A DNA stretch of 64,000 bases from Pontixanthobacter rizhaonensis (lineage in GTDB: Bacteria > Pseudomonadota > Alphaproteobacteria > Sphingomonadales > Sphingomonadaceae). The translations under genes were made by a program, and so were the position numbers. Location: positions 1,477,001-1,541,000 of the forward strand of contig NZ_JABCRE010000002.1 of the NCBI RefSeq assembly GCF_012972675.1, written 5' to 3'. The notes under the pieces were generated by a model, which ran no database searches, was not told the origin of the DNA, and was given only the letters and a program-made list of their open reading frames with translations. This document shows positions 1 through 8,255 of this stretch, piece after piece; position 1 is the stretch's first letter, and the number at the start of each line of letters is the position of its first letter.

Positions 1-1895
1 CTGATTTCCGTATCGAGGATCGCTTGCAGGACATCATCGGTGGCTGCATCAAACTGGCTGGTTTGGATCGACCATCGGATCAGATACTGGATCAGTGTTT
101 TGGGTACGCCAGCATTAACGCCGTAATGGCTCATCTGGTCACCCACGCCATAGGTACACCAACCCAGAGCCAGTTCAGACAGATCACCTGTGCCCAGTAC
201 AAAGCCACTATGCTGCCCTGAAAGGCGGAACAGATAATCTGTGCGCAGGCCCGCCTGAACATTCTCGAACGTCACATCATATTCCGGCTGCCCATCTGCA
301 AAGGGATGGCCGATATCTTCCAGCATTTTGGTCGCCGCCGGAACAATATCAATCTCCTCGGCCGATATGCCCATCGCCTCCATCAGTTTCCACGCATTGC
401 TTTTGGTGTAATCGGATGTGCCAAAGCCCGGCATGGTGAAACCTTTGATCATCTTCCGGTCCAGCCCAAGCCGGTCACACGTCTTCGCAGCAACAATCAG
501 CGCATGGGTGCTGTCCAGCCCGCCAGAAATGCCGATTACGATGCTTTTGGCTTTGGTGGCGGTTATCCGCCGCATCAAACCGTCGATCTGAATATTGAAC
601 GCCTCGTAGCAATCCTCGTCCAGCTTGTTGGCGCGATTGGGCACAAAGGGGAAGCGCCGGATCGGGCGGTGCAAGCCGATATCGCCGCCAACTGATTTGT
701 GCTCAAAACTAATGGTACGGAACCAGTTTTCCGGGCAATCCTCCGCCTCCGCAGCGTCGTTGAATGTCTGATTGCGCATCCGTTCCGAAACTATCCGGTC
801 GCAATCCACATCCGCTATGCTGAGCTGCGCGTCCAAGCTGAACCGCTCGCTTTCCGCCAACAAATCACCCAATTCATAGATCATGCCCTGCCCGTCCCAC
901 GCGAGGTCGGTGGTGCTTTCACCATGCCCGCTGGCGGAATAGGCATAGGCAGCGATGGCGCGGCTCGATTGCGCGCGCGCCAGCATATGCCGTTCATCAG
1001 ACTTACCGATCGTGACGTTGGATGCCGACAGATTGGCAAGGATTGTCGCCCCTGCCAAAGCGCCCAAAGTCGATGGCGGATTGGGGCTCCAGTAATCCTC
1101 GCAAATCTCGGCAAAGACTTTGAACCCGGGCAAGTTTGACGCGGCAAAAATCAGATCGGTCCCGAACGGAGCGGTCAATCCGGCCACAGTAATGTCCTGC
1201 CCCTGCACACTGCGACCATGCGCAAACCAGCGTTTCTCGTAATATTCTCGGTAATTGGGAAGGAAGCTTTTGGGGATCACGCCCAGCAATTTGCCGCCCG
1301 CAATTACCAAGGCACAATTGAATATTTTTCCATTCCGCCGCAGCGGCGCGCCGATCATCAGCATCGGTGCCAACTTAGCCGACGCACTCACGATCGCCCC
1401 GATTGCTGTTTCTACCGCATCCAGCAACGCCGCCTGCAAATGCAGATCATCAATGGCGTAAGATGAAACGCACAGCTCCGGATATACCACCAGATCAACC
1501 CGGGCATCATGGGCCCGCTTGGCCTCTGCCAAAATGGCATCACGATTAAACGCCACATCCGCAGTGCGTACCTGCGGTGTGCTGGTCGCGATCCTGACAA
1601 AGCCGTGCGCGTGCGCGTTGTAGAAATCGGAAGTATCGTTGATCATGTGGGTCGGGCTTTCAGGAAGGGTCGTAGTGTCAGCAGGGGCAAGCCAATCGGC
1701 TGGTTCGCAAATACCAAGCTGGGACAAGCGCGTTTGCACGGCAGCGCGGGCAATCTTGCCCTTCACTTCCCAGCCATAGACCGTGCGGCTCGGCCATGGT
1801 TTTGGCGCGCCATATTGCGCCCCGAATTCTTCGGCATTGAGCGGCGGAGAATGGGCCTCCCGCCACAATCGTATTTTTTGACCTGCACTATGCAT
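1..1895 (-). CDS. nadE: NAD+ synthase (glutamine-hydrolysing) with N-terminal HTH extension; C-terminus cut by window edge
   Basis: Makes NAD from deamido-NAD, ATP and glutamine in the cytoplasm. The frame stays open to the window edge, so the C-terminus is missing. The classical NadE part starts near the ATG at 1646: an N-terminal nitrilase-like glutaminase domain (Glu in VYPELC, Lys in IPKSFLPNY, Cys in EICEDYW) and then a synthetase domain with the ATP P-loop GISGGLDST. Codon-by-codon reading upstream of 1646 gives 83 more sense codons with no stop, back to an ATG at 1895; the first in-frame stop is at 1941-1943. Those 83 residues look like an XRE-type helix-turn-helix (GQKIRLWRE, NAEEFGAQYG, SRTVYGWEVKGKI, LGICEPADW). 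No good ribosome binding site precedes 1646, which favours the long form, but initiation at 1646 cannot be excluded. NadE identity is certain; the fusion is inferred from the open frame. Confidence 0.9.
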   Translation of the reverse strand, partial: MHSAGQKIRLWREAHSPPLNAEEFGAQYGAPKPWPSRTVYGWEVKGKIARAAVQTRLSQLGICEPADWLAPADTTTLPESPTHMINDTSDFYNAHAHGFVRIATSTPQVRTADVAFNRDAILAEAKRAHDARVDLVVYPELCVSSYAIDDLHLQAALLDAVETAIGAIVSASAKLAPMLMIGAPLRRNGKIFNCALVIAGGKLLGVIPKSFLPNYREYYEKRWFAHGRSVQGQDITVAGLTAPFGTDLIFAASNLPGFKVFAEICEDYWSPNPPSTLGALAGATILANLSASNVTIGKSDERHMLARAQSSRAIAAYAYSASGHGESTTDLAWDGQGMIYELGDLLAESERFSLDAQLSIADVDCDRIVSERMRNQTFNDAAEAEDCPENWFRTISFEHKSVGGDIGLHRPIRRFPFVPNRANKLDEDCYEAFNIQIDGLMRRITATKAKSIVIGISGGLDSTHALIVAAKTCDRLGLDRKMIKGFTMPGFGTSDYTKSNAWKLMEAMGISAEEIDIVPAATKMLEDIGHPFADGQPEYDVTFENVQAGLRTDYLFRLSGQHSGFVLGTGDLSELALGWCTYGVGDQMSHYGVNAGVPKTLIQYLIRWSIQTSQFDAATDDVLQAILDTEI

Positions 1896-1904
1896 ATCGA
1901 ACAA

Positions 1905-1921
1905 GTATCCCAAAAGGATAC
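1905..1921. promoter_or_regulatory. Inverted repeat just upstream of the HTH-NadE start
   Basis: Perfect dyad GTATCC-N5-GGATAC, 10 nt upstream of the ATG at 1895, in the 133-bp region between divergent nadE and yghU. Its position suits an operator or a 5' leader hairpin, possibly bound by the HTH domain of the downstream protein itself. The structure is seen; the function is inferred. Confidence 0.4.
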
Positions 1922-2028
1922 CGAAAGGCAAGGGCTGCTTCTAGGCAAGCAATCCGATCTTTGCTTGTTCTCGTAACCCGTGCGCTCCACCTATCGAACA
2001 TACAAGAACACGATGCAGGAGAATTCCG

Positions 2029-2877
2029 ATGGCAGATCCGACATACACCCCGCCCGCAATATGGACATATGATAGCGAAAGCGGGGGCCGCTTTGCCGCG
2101 ATCAACCGCCCAACGGCTGGCGCTCAACGGGAAGAGGAATTGCCTAAAGGTAAGCACCCGCACCAACTCTATTCCTTGGCGACGCCCAATGGAGTGAAAG
2201 CCAACATCATCTTTGAAGAACTGCTAGAAGCGGGGCATTCCGATGCTGAATATGACGCATGGATCATCAATATCGGTGAAGGCGCGCAGTTCACCAGCGG
2301 TTTTGTCGACATCAATCCGAACTCTAAAATTCCGGCGATGGTCGATTTTTCTGCCTCATCACCGATCCGCGTCTTTGAAAGCGGCGCCATTCTGATGCAC
2401 ATGGCCGAAAAGTTCGGCAAATTTCTTCCAACAGATGCAGCAGCACGCGCCGAAACACTTAGCTGGCTGTTTTGGCAAGTCGGTAGCGCCCCCTTTATCG
2501 GTGGCGGTTTCGGCCACTTCTACGCCTATGCGCCGGAGAAATACGAATACGCCATCAACCGCTATTCGATGGAAACCAAACGCTTGTTCGATGTGGCTAA
2601 CAACCGGTTGAAGGAAACGCGGTTTCTGGCCGGTGACGACTACACGATTGCTGACATGGCTGCCGCCCCGTGGCTCGCCCCCTTTACCACTGGCGAGATT
2701 TACAACGATGCGAAGACGTTCCTGTCGATTGATGAATATGAAGCGGTGAATCGGTGGGCATCCGAAGTGATGAATCGCCCAGCCGTAAAACGCGCCAAAA
2801 TGGTCAACCGGACCTGGGGTGAAGAAGGAACCAACGTTCCCAACCGCCATTCAGCCGATGATTTTCCCAAGTCGTAA
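2029..2877 (+). CDS. yghU: YghU-type glutathione S-transferase / disulfide-bond oxidoreductase
   Basis: 282-aa soluble GST-fold protein that closely matches the E. coli YghU pattern over its full length. It has an N-terminal extension ending in GKHPHQLYSLATPNG, a thioredoxin-like domain with NPNSKIPAMVD and the glutathione-contacting RVFESGAILMHMAEKFG, and an alpha-helical domain with LSWLFWQVGSAPF, GGGFGHFYAYAPEKYEYAIN and AGDDYTIADMA. YghU proteins bind two glutathiones and reduce disulfides or organic peroxides. The start is supported by AGGAG about nine bases upstream. It is transcribed divergently from nadE and followed by a possible terminator hairpin, so probably monocistronic. The family call is firm; the natural substrate is unknown. 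Confidence 0.92.
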   Translation: MADPTYTPPAIWTYDSESGGRFAAINRPTAGAQREEELPKGKHPHQLYSLATPNGVKANIIFEELLEAGHSDAEYDAWIINIGEGAQFTSGFVDINPNSKIPAMVDFSASSPIRVFESGAILMHMAEKFGKFLPTDAAARAETLSWLFWQVGSAPFIGGGFGHFYAYAPEKYEYAINRYSMETKRLFDVANNRLKETRFLAGDDYTIADMAAAPWLAPFTTGEIYNDAKTFLSIDEYEAVNRWASEVMNRPAVKRAKMVNRTWGEEGTNVPNRHSADDFPKS

Positions 2878-2905
2878 GGCGTAAACGGGCCTAAATTCAC
2901 GAAGT

Positions 2906-2929
2906 GGGGCAATTTGATACGATTGCCCC
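2906..2929 (+). terminator. Hairpin downstream of yghU
   Basis: GGGGCAAT-N8-ATTGCCCC, an eight-bp perfect stem 28 bp after the yghU stop. It is followed by a pyrimidine stretch without a clear U-run, so termination is plausible but not canonical. Confidence 0.4.
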
Positions 2930-3010
2930 CTTCCCTTCCCAGATTGGCGCGCTATATGGGCCGTCCCTGACAACGCTTTGACAGATTCTGTTATAGTATG
3001 GTCAGGCTGC

Positions 3011-3085
3011 TGGGGCGTCGCCAAGTGGTAAGGCACCGCTTTTTGGTAGCGGCATTCGCAGGTTCGATCCCTGCCGCCCCAGCCA
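3011..3085 (+). tRNA. tRNA-Gln (TTG anticodon)
   Basis: Folds by eye as a tRNA. Acceptor strands TGGGGCG (3011-3017) and CGCCCCA (3075-3081) pair perfectly; the discriminator is G and CCA is encoded (3083-3085). The anticodon stem CCGCT/AGCGG encloses the loop TTTTGGT, whose bases 34-36 are TTG (Gln). The T-arm carries GGTTCGATCC. A promoter-like CTGACA and TATAGT lie upstream (2967-2997) with a long 19-bp spacer, so the promoter assignment is weak. The T-arm and acceptor 3' strand are duplicated downstream (see repeat). Confidence 0.96.
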
Positions 3086-3206
3086 TTTTCTTATCGAAAA
3101 TGACAGCGCCGTTCGGGTGGCGCAGGTTCGATCCCTGCCGCCCCAGCCATTTTCTTATCGAAAATGACAGCGCCGTTCGGGTGGCGCAGGTTTGATCCCT
3201 GTCACC
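3057..3206 (+). repeat. 64-bp tandem repeat containing the tRNA-Gln 3' end
   Basis: The 64 bp from 3057 to 3120 (T-arm, acceptor 3' strand, CCA and 37 bp of downstream DNA) are repeated without any mismatch at 3121-3184. A third copy starts at 3185 and decays after about 22 bases. Each unit also holds a small dyad, CATTTTC-N5-GAAAATG. The second copy lacks the 5' two-thirds of a tRNA and cannot be a functional tRNA gene. It may be a local duplication or the scar of an element that integrated in the tRNA 3' end. Confidence 0.9.
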
Positions 3207-3246
3207 GAGCTGTTTTCTTTCATAGATTTGAGGAACGATCCCCGGC

Positions 3247-4155
3247 CTATTCGGATACGGCGCCAGGATCACTATCTGATCCGGCTTCGGCAGCATCTGC
3301 CTCATCCGCATCATCATCGGCAGGCTCTTCAACAGCAGCGTCACGGGGATAATCCTCCGCGAGCCGGTCCTCGACCGCTTTGCTGAGGTCTGCGATCCGT
3401 TCTGCGTTGACGCCCAAATCGCTGGTGCCGACGCGCGAAGTGGATCGGAAATCAACATTTACGCCGCCTTCTACCGCGCGGATACGGGCTACGATGTCAT
3501 CCTGGAAACCGTACCAGAACACGGTTGCTGTGCCTTCTACGGTACCGGCATCCTCATCTGCCACAACGCCAGAGAAGCCGCGCATTTCCATTGCGCCCTT
3601 AACTGCTGCCAGCACGTCTTCAGGACTATGCTGGACATACAGCGTCTCAAGATCGGGATAACCCTCTGCAATCAAAGTTGCGGCGGTCACATCAGCCAGT
3701 TCCGCATTGCCTTTCCACATATCCTGCTGGCCAAGCGGCGCGGCAAAATCGATCATTGGATTAGCACCTGCATCAGCGCGCGCCTTTAGCAAGTCGGCTG
3801 AATAGGCAGGGGCATCATCAGTGTTGGTGGTGATGTCATAGATAAACGGGAATTTAGCCGCAGTGCTTTGCAACCCCGCCAAACCGCCAAAGAAGGCAAG
3901 CGGGACAATCAAGGCCAACAGCGCCGACAGAAAACCGCTGCGCGGCTTCATAACCAGCGATACGACAATGCCGATTAGCGCAAGAACGCCGATAATACCG
4001 GCTGCAATCAGCCCCCAGCCAATTGTCATGGTGCCAAAGGCAAACAGCTTGTCGATCAGGCCAAATTTGGCACCGAACATGGCAATGGCGAGCCAGATAA
4101 CGAAAATAATGGCGAGAGCCAGCGCGAGACGCGGCGTTTTTCTAAGAATGTTCAT
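3247..4155 (-). CDS. DUF1499 family membrane protein
   Basis: 302 aa from the ATG at 4155 (MNILRKTPRL); the frame extends upstream to 4197 but that part looks non-coding. The N-terminal third holds about three hydrophobic segments (ALALAIIFVIWLAIAMFG, GWGLIAAGIIGVLALIGIVV, LSALLALIVPLAFFGG). The soluble remainder has the DUF1499 pattern: DITTNTDDAP, a central alpha/beta stretch and the conserved FRSTSRVGTSDLGVNAERI. The tail is very acidic (Asp/Glu/Ala). Function is unknown. It is the last gene of the minus-strand cluster behind egtB-egtD. Confidence 0.8.
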   Translation of the reverse strand: MNILRKTPRLALALAIIFVIWLAIAMFGAKFGLIDKLFAFGTMTIGWGLIAAGIIGVLALIGIVVSLVMKPRSGFLSALLALIVPLAFFGGLAGLQSTAAKFPFIYDITTNTDDAPAYSADLLKARADAGANPMIDFAAPLGQQDMWKGNAELADVTAATLIAEGYPDLETLYVQHSPEDVLAAVKGAMEMRGFSGVVADEDAGTVEGTATVFWYGFQDDIVARIRAVEGGVNVDFRSTSRVGTSDLGVNAERIADLSKAVEDRLAEDYPRDAAVEEPADDDADEADAAEAGSDSDPGAVSE

Positions 4156-4212
4156 GCGGCGCGTGATGCACCACCAAGCCATCCGTCGCAAGAGCAACGC
4201 AACGCGCAGTAT

Positions 4213-4938
4213 CTAATCAGCAGTCTGTTCCAGCACAGGTTGCGGGTTATTGGGCGTGAGGATCAATGTGCTGTCTTCCACCCGCCATCCTTTCAAACGC
4301 GATAGCAAGTTCATGCCGATGACATTGGTATCACCCAGATTAGGTGCCATGACGGCATCAAGGCCGCGCGCCGCGACATTGCCGAACCGCAATTCATCAA
4401 TTGTCGTAACCTCTGCCGTGATTGTCCCGTTCGCGGTGTTGAGCGTAATCGGGATGCCGCCGCGCCGCGGTTCCAGCCCGGCACGCTCTGCCACAGGCAT
4501 GGAGACTGCCGTCAGCGTTGCGCCAGTATCAATCATGAAATCTACCGGCGTGCCATTTACGTTGGCTTCCAGCCAGTAATGCCCGTCTGGCGCCAGCGGG
4601 ATGCGCGTTTCACCGCCTTCAACCACTTGGTCAGGCAGGCCGACGCCTTCCAATGCAAAATCCAATCGCGGGTCAAAGCGCGACATTTGCAGCACGACCG
4701 TGACCAATATTCCCGCAAGCGCAATCGTGCTGGTGGTCCGGATCAAACCGCCAAGCGGGATTTCTCGACGGGCCATGATGGAACCAAGCCAGCCCATCAA
4801 TACTGCAGCAACGGTGGCGACCAACAGGCCAGATCGCGGCACCGCTTCAATCAGCGCGCTGCTTGTCTGCCACAGATCAGCCAAGTTGCCGGGTACTTCC
4901 ATGGATGTCATATAGGGGCCGCATGGCTGCTGGTCCAT
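4213..4938 (-). CDS. Retropepsin-like aspartic protease (clan AA), membrane-anchored
   Basis: Up to 241 aa; starts at 4938 or 4911 (MTSMEVPGN) are both possible and neither has a clear ribosome binding site. One or two N-terminal hydrophobic segments (LLVATVAAVLMGWLG, TIALAGILVTVVLQM) place the C-terminal domain in the periplasm. That domain has the single-site retropepsin pattern: substrate strand GHYWLEANVNG, catalytic motif FMIDTGATLTAVS, then the second-half strand VIGMNLLSRLKGWRVED. Bacterial single-domain members are expected to dimerise. It lies 21 bp downstream of the FAD oxidoreductase and is probably co-transcribed. Substrate unknown. Confidence 0.8.
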   Translation of the reverse strand: MDQQPCGPYMTSMEVPGNLADLWQTSSALIEAVPRSGLLVATVAAVLMGWLGSIMARREIPLGGLIRTTSTIALAGILVTVVLQMSRFDPRLDFALEGVGLPDQVVEGGETRIPLAPDGHYWLEANVNGTPVDFMIDTGATLTAVSMPVAERAGLEPRRGGIPITLNTANGTITAEVTTIDELRFGNVAARGLDAVMAPNLGDTNVIGMNLLSRLKGWRVEDSTLILTPNNPQPVLEQTAD

Positions 4939-4959
4939 GAACGGGACCGAAAATAGCCG

Positions 4960-5919
4960 CTAAAGGGCCGCAACGACCGCCTCAGCCATTGCCCGGCCAG
5001 ACAGCCAGGCCCCTTCAACTTTGGGCTTGACCAACCAGTCGCCCGCCGCGCCGATACGCCGCTTCTCGTCCCACAATACGCGCGGTGTCGCATTGGGTCG
5101 CGGCATAGAATAGCGCCAACGATGGGCGGTCAGATATGTTGGCGTGACCGCCGTTATGCCGGCCTCTTCAAAGAACCGCGCCAGTAATTTGGGCGCAGCC
5201 ACTGCTGCATCATCTTCCAAATGCTCGCGGGAATAAACAGCCGAAGCCTGTATAACCCAGCTTTCAGGACCGGACCGATCAGGCTTTGCGCTGTTACGCG
5301 ACGCCCATGACACGTCAGCCTTGGGTGCCCAGATCGTATCTGTATCAATCGGTAGCGTCCGATCAAACGCCGCCATCACGGTCCAGCACGGATCCGATAC
5401 CACCCCATCAGCAAATCGTGCCATATCCGGCATGACATCGCTTAACAAATCAGCCGTTTGTTCAGCCGGAATGGCGCATACACAGTGCGAAACCTTCTCC
5501 GCCCCGCCGTCATGCTCGAGCAACCAACCGGCATTCTCGGAACGAACCTGAGTGATCCGTGTACCCCACCGAACATCGAGGGATTTGGCCATATGTTTAA
5601 GCGGCCCGTTCATGCCCGGAATACCGACATAGGCGTTCTCTCCCGCCGCTGGCCAATTCGCGACCACGCCCCTCGCCAGCCATTTGCCAATAGTGGCAGT
5701 GAAGGTGGAATCGTGCGCAGTGAAATATTGGGCGCCGTGGTCAAAGAACAGCATTTCGCCATCATGCTCTGCGCGCCGGGTTGCCATCCGTCCGCCGGGC
5801 CCACGCCCTTTGTCGAACAACACCGTCGGAATGCCCTGTTTATTGAGCTCTGTCGCGCAAGCCAGCCCTGCCATTCCAGCGCCGACTATCCCGATACAAA
5901 CACCGCCCTGATCCGTCAT
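4960..5919 (-). CDS. FAD/NAD(P)-dependent amine-oxidase-like oxidoreductase (renalase-like, COG3380 type)
   Basis: 319 aa from the ATG at 5919, which follows the egtD stop in the arrangement TGA-T-ATG, so translational coupling is likely. An alternative ATG at 5931 would overlap egtD. The N-terminus is a Rossmann FAD site (GIVGAGMAGLACA), followed by FDKGRGPGGRMATRR and FFDHGAQYFTA, typical of small renalase-like flavoproteins. The C-terminal part has HRWRYSMPRP and a second flavin-contact region with AAGDWLVKPKVEGAWLSG. Substrate is not predictable from sequence. Its tight coupling to egtBD hints at a role in ergothioneine metabolism or redox defence, which is inference. Confidence 0.82.
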   Translation of the reverse strand: MTDQGGVCIGIVGAGMAGLACATELNKQGIPTVLFDKGRGPGGRMATRRAEHDGEMLFFDHGAQYFTAHDSTFTATIGKWLARGVVANWPAAGENAYVGIPGMNGPLKHMAKSLDVRWGTRITQVRSENAGWLLEHDGGAEKVSHCVCAIPAEQTADLLSDVMPDMARFADGVVSDPCWTVMAAFDRTLPIDTDTIWAPKADVSWASRNSAKPDRSGPESWVIQASAVYSREHLEDDAAVAAPKLLARFFEEAGITAVTPTYLTAHRWRYSMPRPNATPRVLWDEKRRIGAAGDWLVKPKVEGAWLSGRAMAEAVVAAL

Positions 5920-5920
5920 A

Positions 5921-6919
5921 TCAAGGCGCACTTCGCACGATGCTGGCTTCTGCCAGAATCAATGAAAAACGCCTTTGGCTATCGGTCCAGCGCTGCATCG
6001 GGGTCCACCCCCCTGCGAGCAGCAGAGTATTCGCGCTGCGCCGGTCAAACTTATGGCTGTTTTCGGTATGGATGGTGTCCCCCTTGGCCATTGCAAATTG
6101 CTGACCCGCGACTGTGAATTCTATATCGTCCAATGCTTCGCAGTGCATTTCGATCCGGGCGAAGTCATCATTCCACAATGCAACATGGCGCAGCTGATCA
6201 ACGGGAATGGTCGCATCCAATTCACGGTTTATCCGCCGCGCAAGGTTAAGGTTGAACTCCCCAGTGACACCCGCCGCATCGTCATAAGCGGCGGTCAGGA
6301 CGGCAGCATCCTTGATCAGATCCATGCCGATCAACAGCTGCGCCTTGTCCCCCAAAGTGTCACGCATTGTCCGCAGTAAATCGACCGATGTCCGCGCCAC
6401 CATATTGCCGATCGTTGATCCAGGAAAAAAGCCGAGCTTCGGTAAATCAGTGACTTGGTCCGGCAAGCTGACCTTGCGCATGAAGTCAGCTTCTACGGGG
6501 TGCACCGGCAGCCCCGGAAACTTGGCCGAGAGTTGCTTGGCCGATGCCCGCAGGAAATCGCCTGAAATATCGAGCGGAACATAGGCAGCGGGCGCAATCG
6601 CCGATAGCAGCAGCGGCGTTTTGACCGAGCTGCCGGAGCCGAACTCTACCACCGCGCAGCCCGGCGCAATTGCCGCGGCAAATTCTTCGCCATGATCCTG
6701 CAAAATCTCTGTTTCGGAGCGGGTCGGATAATATTCCGGAAGCTTCGTGATATCCTCAAACAGCTGCGAACCTGCGTCATCATACAGCCACCGCGCAGGG
6801 ATGGCTTTTTGTTCTTGAGACAGGCCTTTTAAAACGTCTGCCCGAAAGGCGCGGTCAACGCCGCTCTCATCCCGGTCAACCAATTCCAACCCTTGTCGTG
6901 CCGTGCTGCTCGTGCTCAT
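5921..6919 (-). CDS. egtD: L-histidine N(alpha)-methyltransferase EgtD
   Basis: 332 aa. EgtD trimethylates histidine with three S-adenosylmethionines to give hercynine, the first step of ergothioneine synthesis. Family features visible: QKAIPARWLYDDAGSQLFE near the N-terminus, LPEYYPTRSE, the SAM-binding VVEFGSGSSVKTPLLL, YVPLDISGDFL, and FFPGSTIGNM. The start is the ATG at 6919, which overlaps the egtB stop by one base (TGATG), a classic coupled junction. The open frame continues 34 codons further upstream but lies inside egtB. Cytoplasmic; the partner is EgtB immediately upstream. Confidence 0.95.
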   Translation of the reverse strand: MSTSSTARQGLELVDRDESGVDRAFRADVLKGLSQEQKAIPARWLYDDAGSQLFEDITKLPEYYPTRSETEILQDHGEEFAAAIAPGCAVVEFGSGSSVKTPLLLSAIAPAAYVPLDISGDFLRASAKQLSAKFPGLPVHPVEADFMRKVSLPDQVTDLPKLGFFPGSTIGNMVARTSVDLLRTMRDTLGDKAQLLIGMDLIKDAAVLTAAYDDAAGVTGEFNLNLARRINRELDATIPVDQLRHVALWNDDFARIEMHCEALDDIEFTVAGQQFAMAKGDTIHTENSHKFDRRSANTLLLAGGWTPMQRWTDSQRRFSLILAEASIVRSAP

Positions 6920-8172
6920 CAAATATCCTTGGCGAGCCTGAGCCCGGTAAATTGCCACCGCTGATGCGGGTGGAAGAAATTGCGATAGGAAGGCCGCGAA
7001 TGGCCGCGCGGCGTCGCGCAACTGGCCCCGCGCAGCACAACCTGCCCGCTCATAAATTTGCCATTATATTCACCAATCGCACCCTCAGCAGGTTTGTAGC
7101 GCGGATATGGCAGATAGGCGCTGCGGGTAAATTGCCAGCAATCACCAAACAGATTGGCATGACCTTCGGGCAGCAAATGATCGGTACCATCAAACTGATT
7201 GCTGGTTGGCGAGGTATTCTGCTCCCGCGCTATAACTTCCCATTCAAACTCGGTCGGCAGGCGGGCACCTGCCCATGTCGCAAAAGCGTCAGCTTCATAA
7301 TAGGAGATATGTGTGACCGGCTGACTGGGCTCCCGCTTGACCCAGCCATAATGGCTGAATTGCTCATGCTGCCCCTCATCATCGTGCCAATAGAGCGGCG
7401 CGGTTATGGCATTTTGCTGCACCCACGCCCATCCATCGGATAGCCACAATGCCGGATTACGATATCCGCCATCGTCGATAAATTCTTGCCACTGCGCATT
7501 ATTTATCAGTCGCCGGGCCAATTCAAACGGGGTCAAAACCACCTGATGCTGCGGCCCTTCATTGTCATAGGCAAAGCCGGCCCCATCATGGCCGATCAGC
7601 ACACTGCCGCCCTGATGGACATAGGATAGTTCATTGTCCTGATACCCGCAGGCGAATACACCGCAGCGATCAAACATGGCCGGGCCAAGCGGGTTCTGGA
7701 ACAGCGCGTGCTTGATATCGGTCAGCAACAATTCCTGATGCTGCTGTTCATGCGCGATGCCCAGTTCTATCAGATCGGTAAATCGCGGATCGTCTAGTAA
7801 AGGCTCCATCGCGTCGTCCACCGCGCTGCGCCATTCGCGGATTTCCGCCACCGCTGGACGGGACAGCATTCCACGTGAGAACCGCCCGATCCGCTTGCCC
7901 TCAGCTTCGTAATAGGAATTAAACAGGAACGGCCAGCGATCATTGTGCAACCTGTATCCAGCCACATGATCACGCAGCAAAAAGGTTTCAAAAAACCAGT
8001 TAGTATGCCCCAAATGCCATTTGGCGGGTGAGGCATCCTCCATCGATTGCAGCGTCGCATCAGCTTCTGATAGAGGTTCTACCAGTGCCGCTGTCAATGC
8101 GCGTGTTTCACGGAACCGGTCCGCCAAACGCGTACCGATTTGCCGTTTTCGGGCTGTATTCACTTGTGGCAA
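6919..8172 (-). CDS. egtB: EgtB-type ergothioneine biosynthesis iron enzyme (hercynine sulfoxide synthase)
   Basis: About 417 aa from a TTG at 8172; a GTG at 8163 is an alternative and neither has a strong ribosome binding site. N-terminal DinB-like domain with iron ligands: KWHLGHTNWFFE (His53/56) and the HX3HXE motif HEQQHQE (His141, His145). C-terminal formylglycine-generating-enzyme-like fold with FELARRLINNAQWQEFI, RLPTEFEWE and LRGASCATPRGHSRPSYRNF. EgtB oxidatively joins hercynine to cysteine or gamma-glutamylcysteine. No egtA, egtC or egtE is in the window, so the final C-S lyase must be elsewhere or be non-orthologous. First gene of the probable operon egtB-egtD-flavoprotein-protease-DUF1499. 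Confidence 0.93.
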   Translation of the reverse strand: MPQVNTARKRQIGTRLADRFRETRALTAALVEPLSEADATLQSMEDASPAKWHLGHTNWFFETFLLRDHVAGYRLHNDRWPFLFNSYYEAEGKRIGRFSRGMLSRPAVAEIREWRSAVDDAMEPLLDDPRFTDLIELGIAHEQQHQELLLTDIKHALFQNPLGPAMFDRCGVFACGYQDNELSYVHQGGSVLIGHDGAGFAYDNEGPQHQVVLTPFELARRLINNAQWQEFIDDGGYRNPALWLSDGWAWVQQNAITAPLYWHDDEGQHEQFSHYGWVKREPSQPVTHISYYEADAFATWAGARLPTEFEWEVIAREQNTSPTSNQFDGTDHLLPEGHANLFGDCWQFTRSAYLPYPRYKPAEGAIGEYNGKFMSGQVVLRGASCATPRGHSRPSYRNFFHPHQRWQFTGLRLAKDI

Positions 8173-8255
8173 TGCACTCTTTCTGTCGCCGCGGTCTATC
8201 CGTATAGTGGCGGATTAGCGTGACATATGAAAGGGCTACTTACTGATAATTGCGC

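Noticed and set aside
3121-3184. Second tRNA gene in the tandem repeat
   Set aside because: Only T-arm and 3' acceptor strand are present; 5' acceptor, D-arm and anticodon arm are missing.
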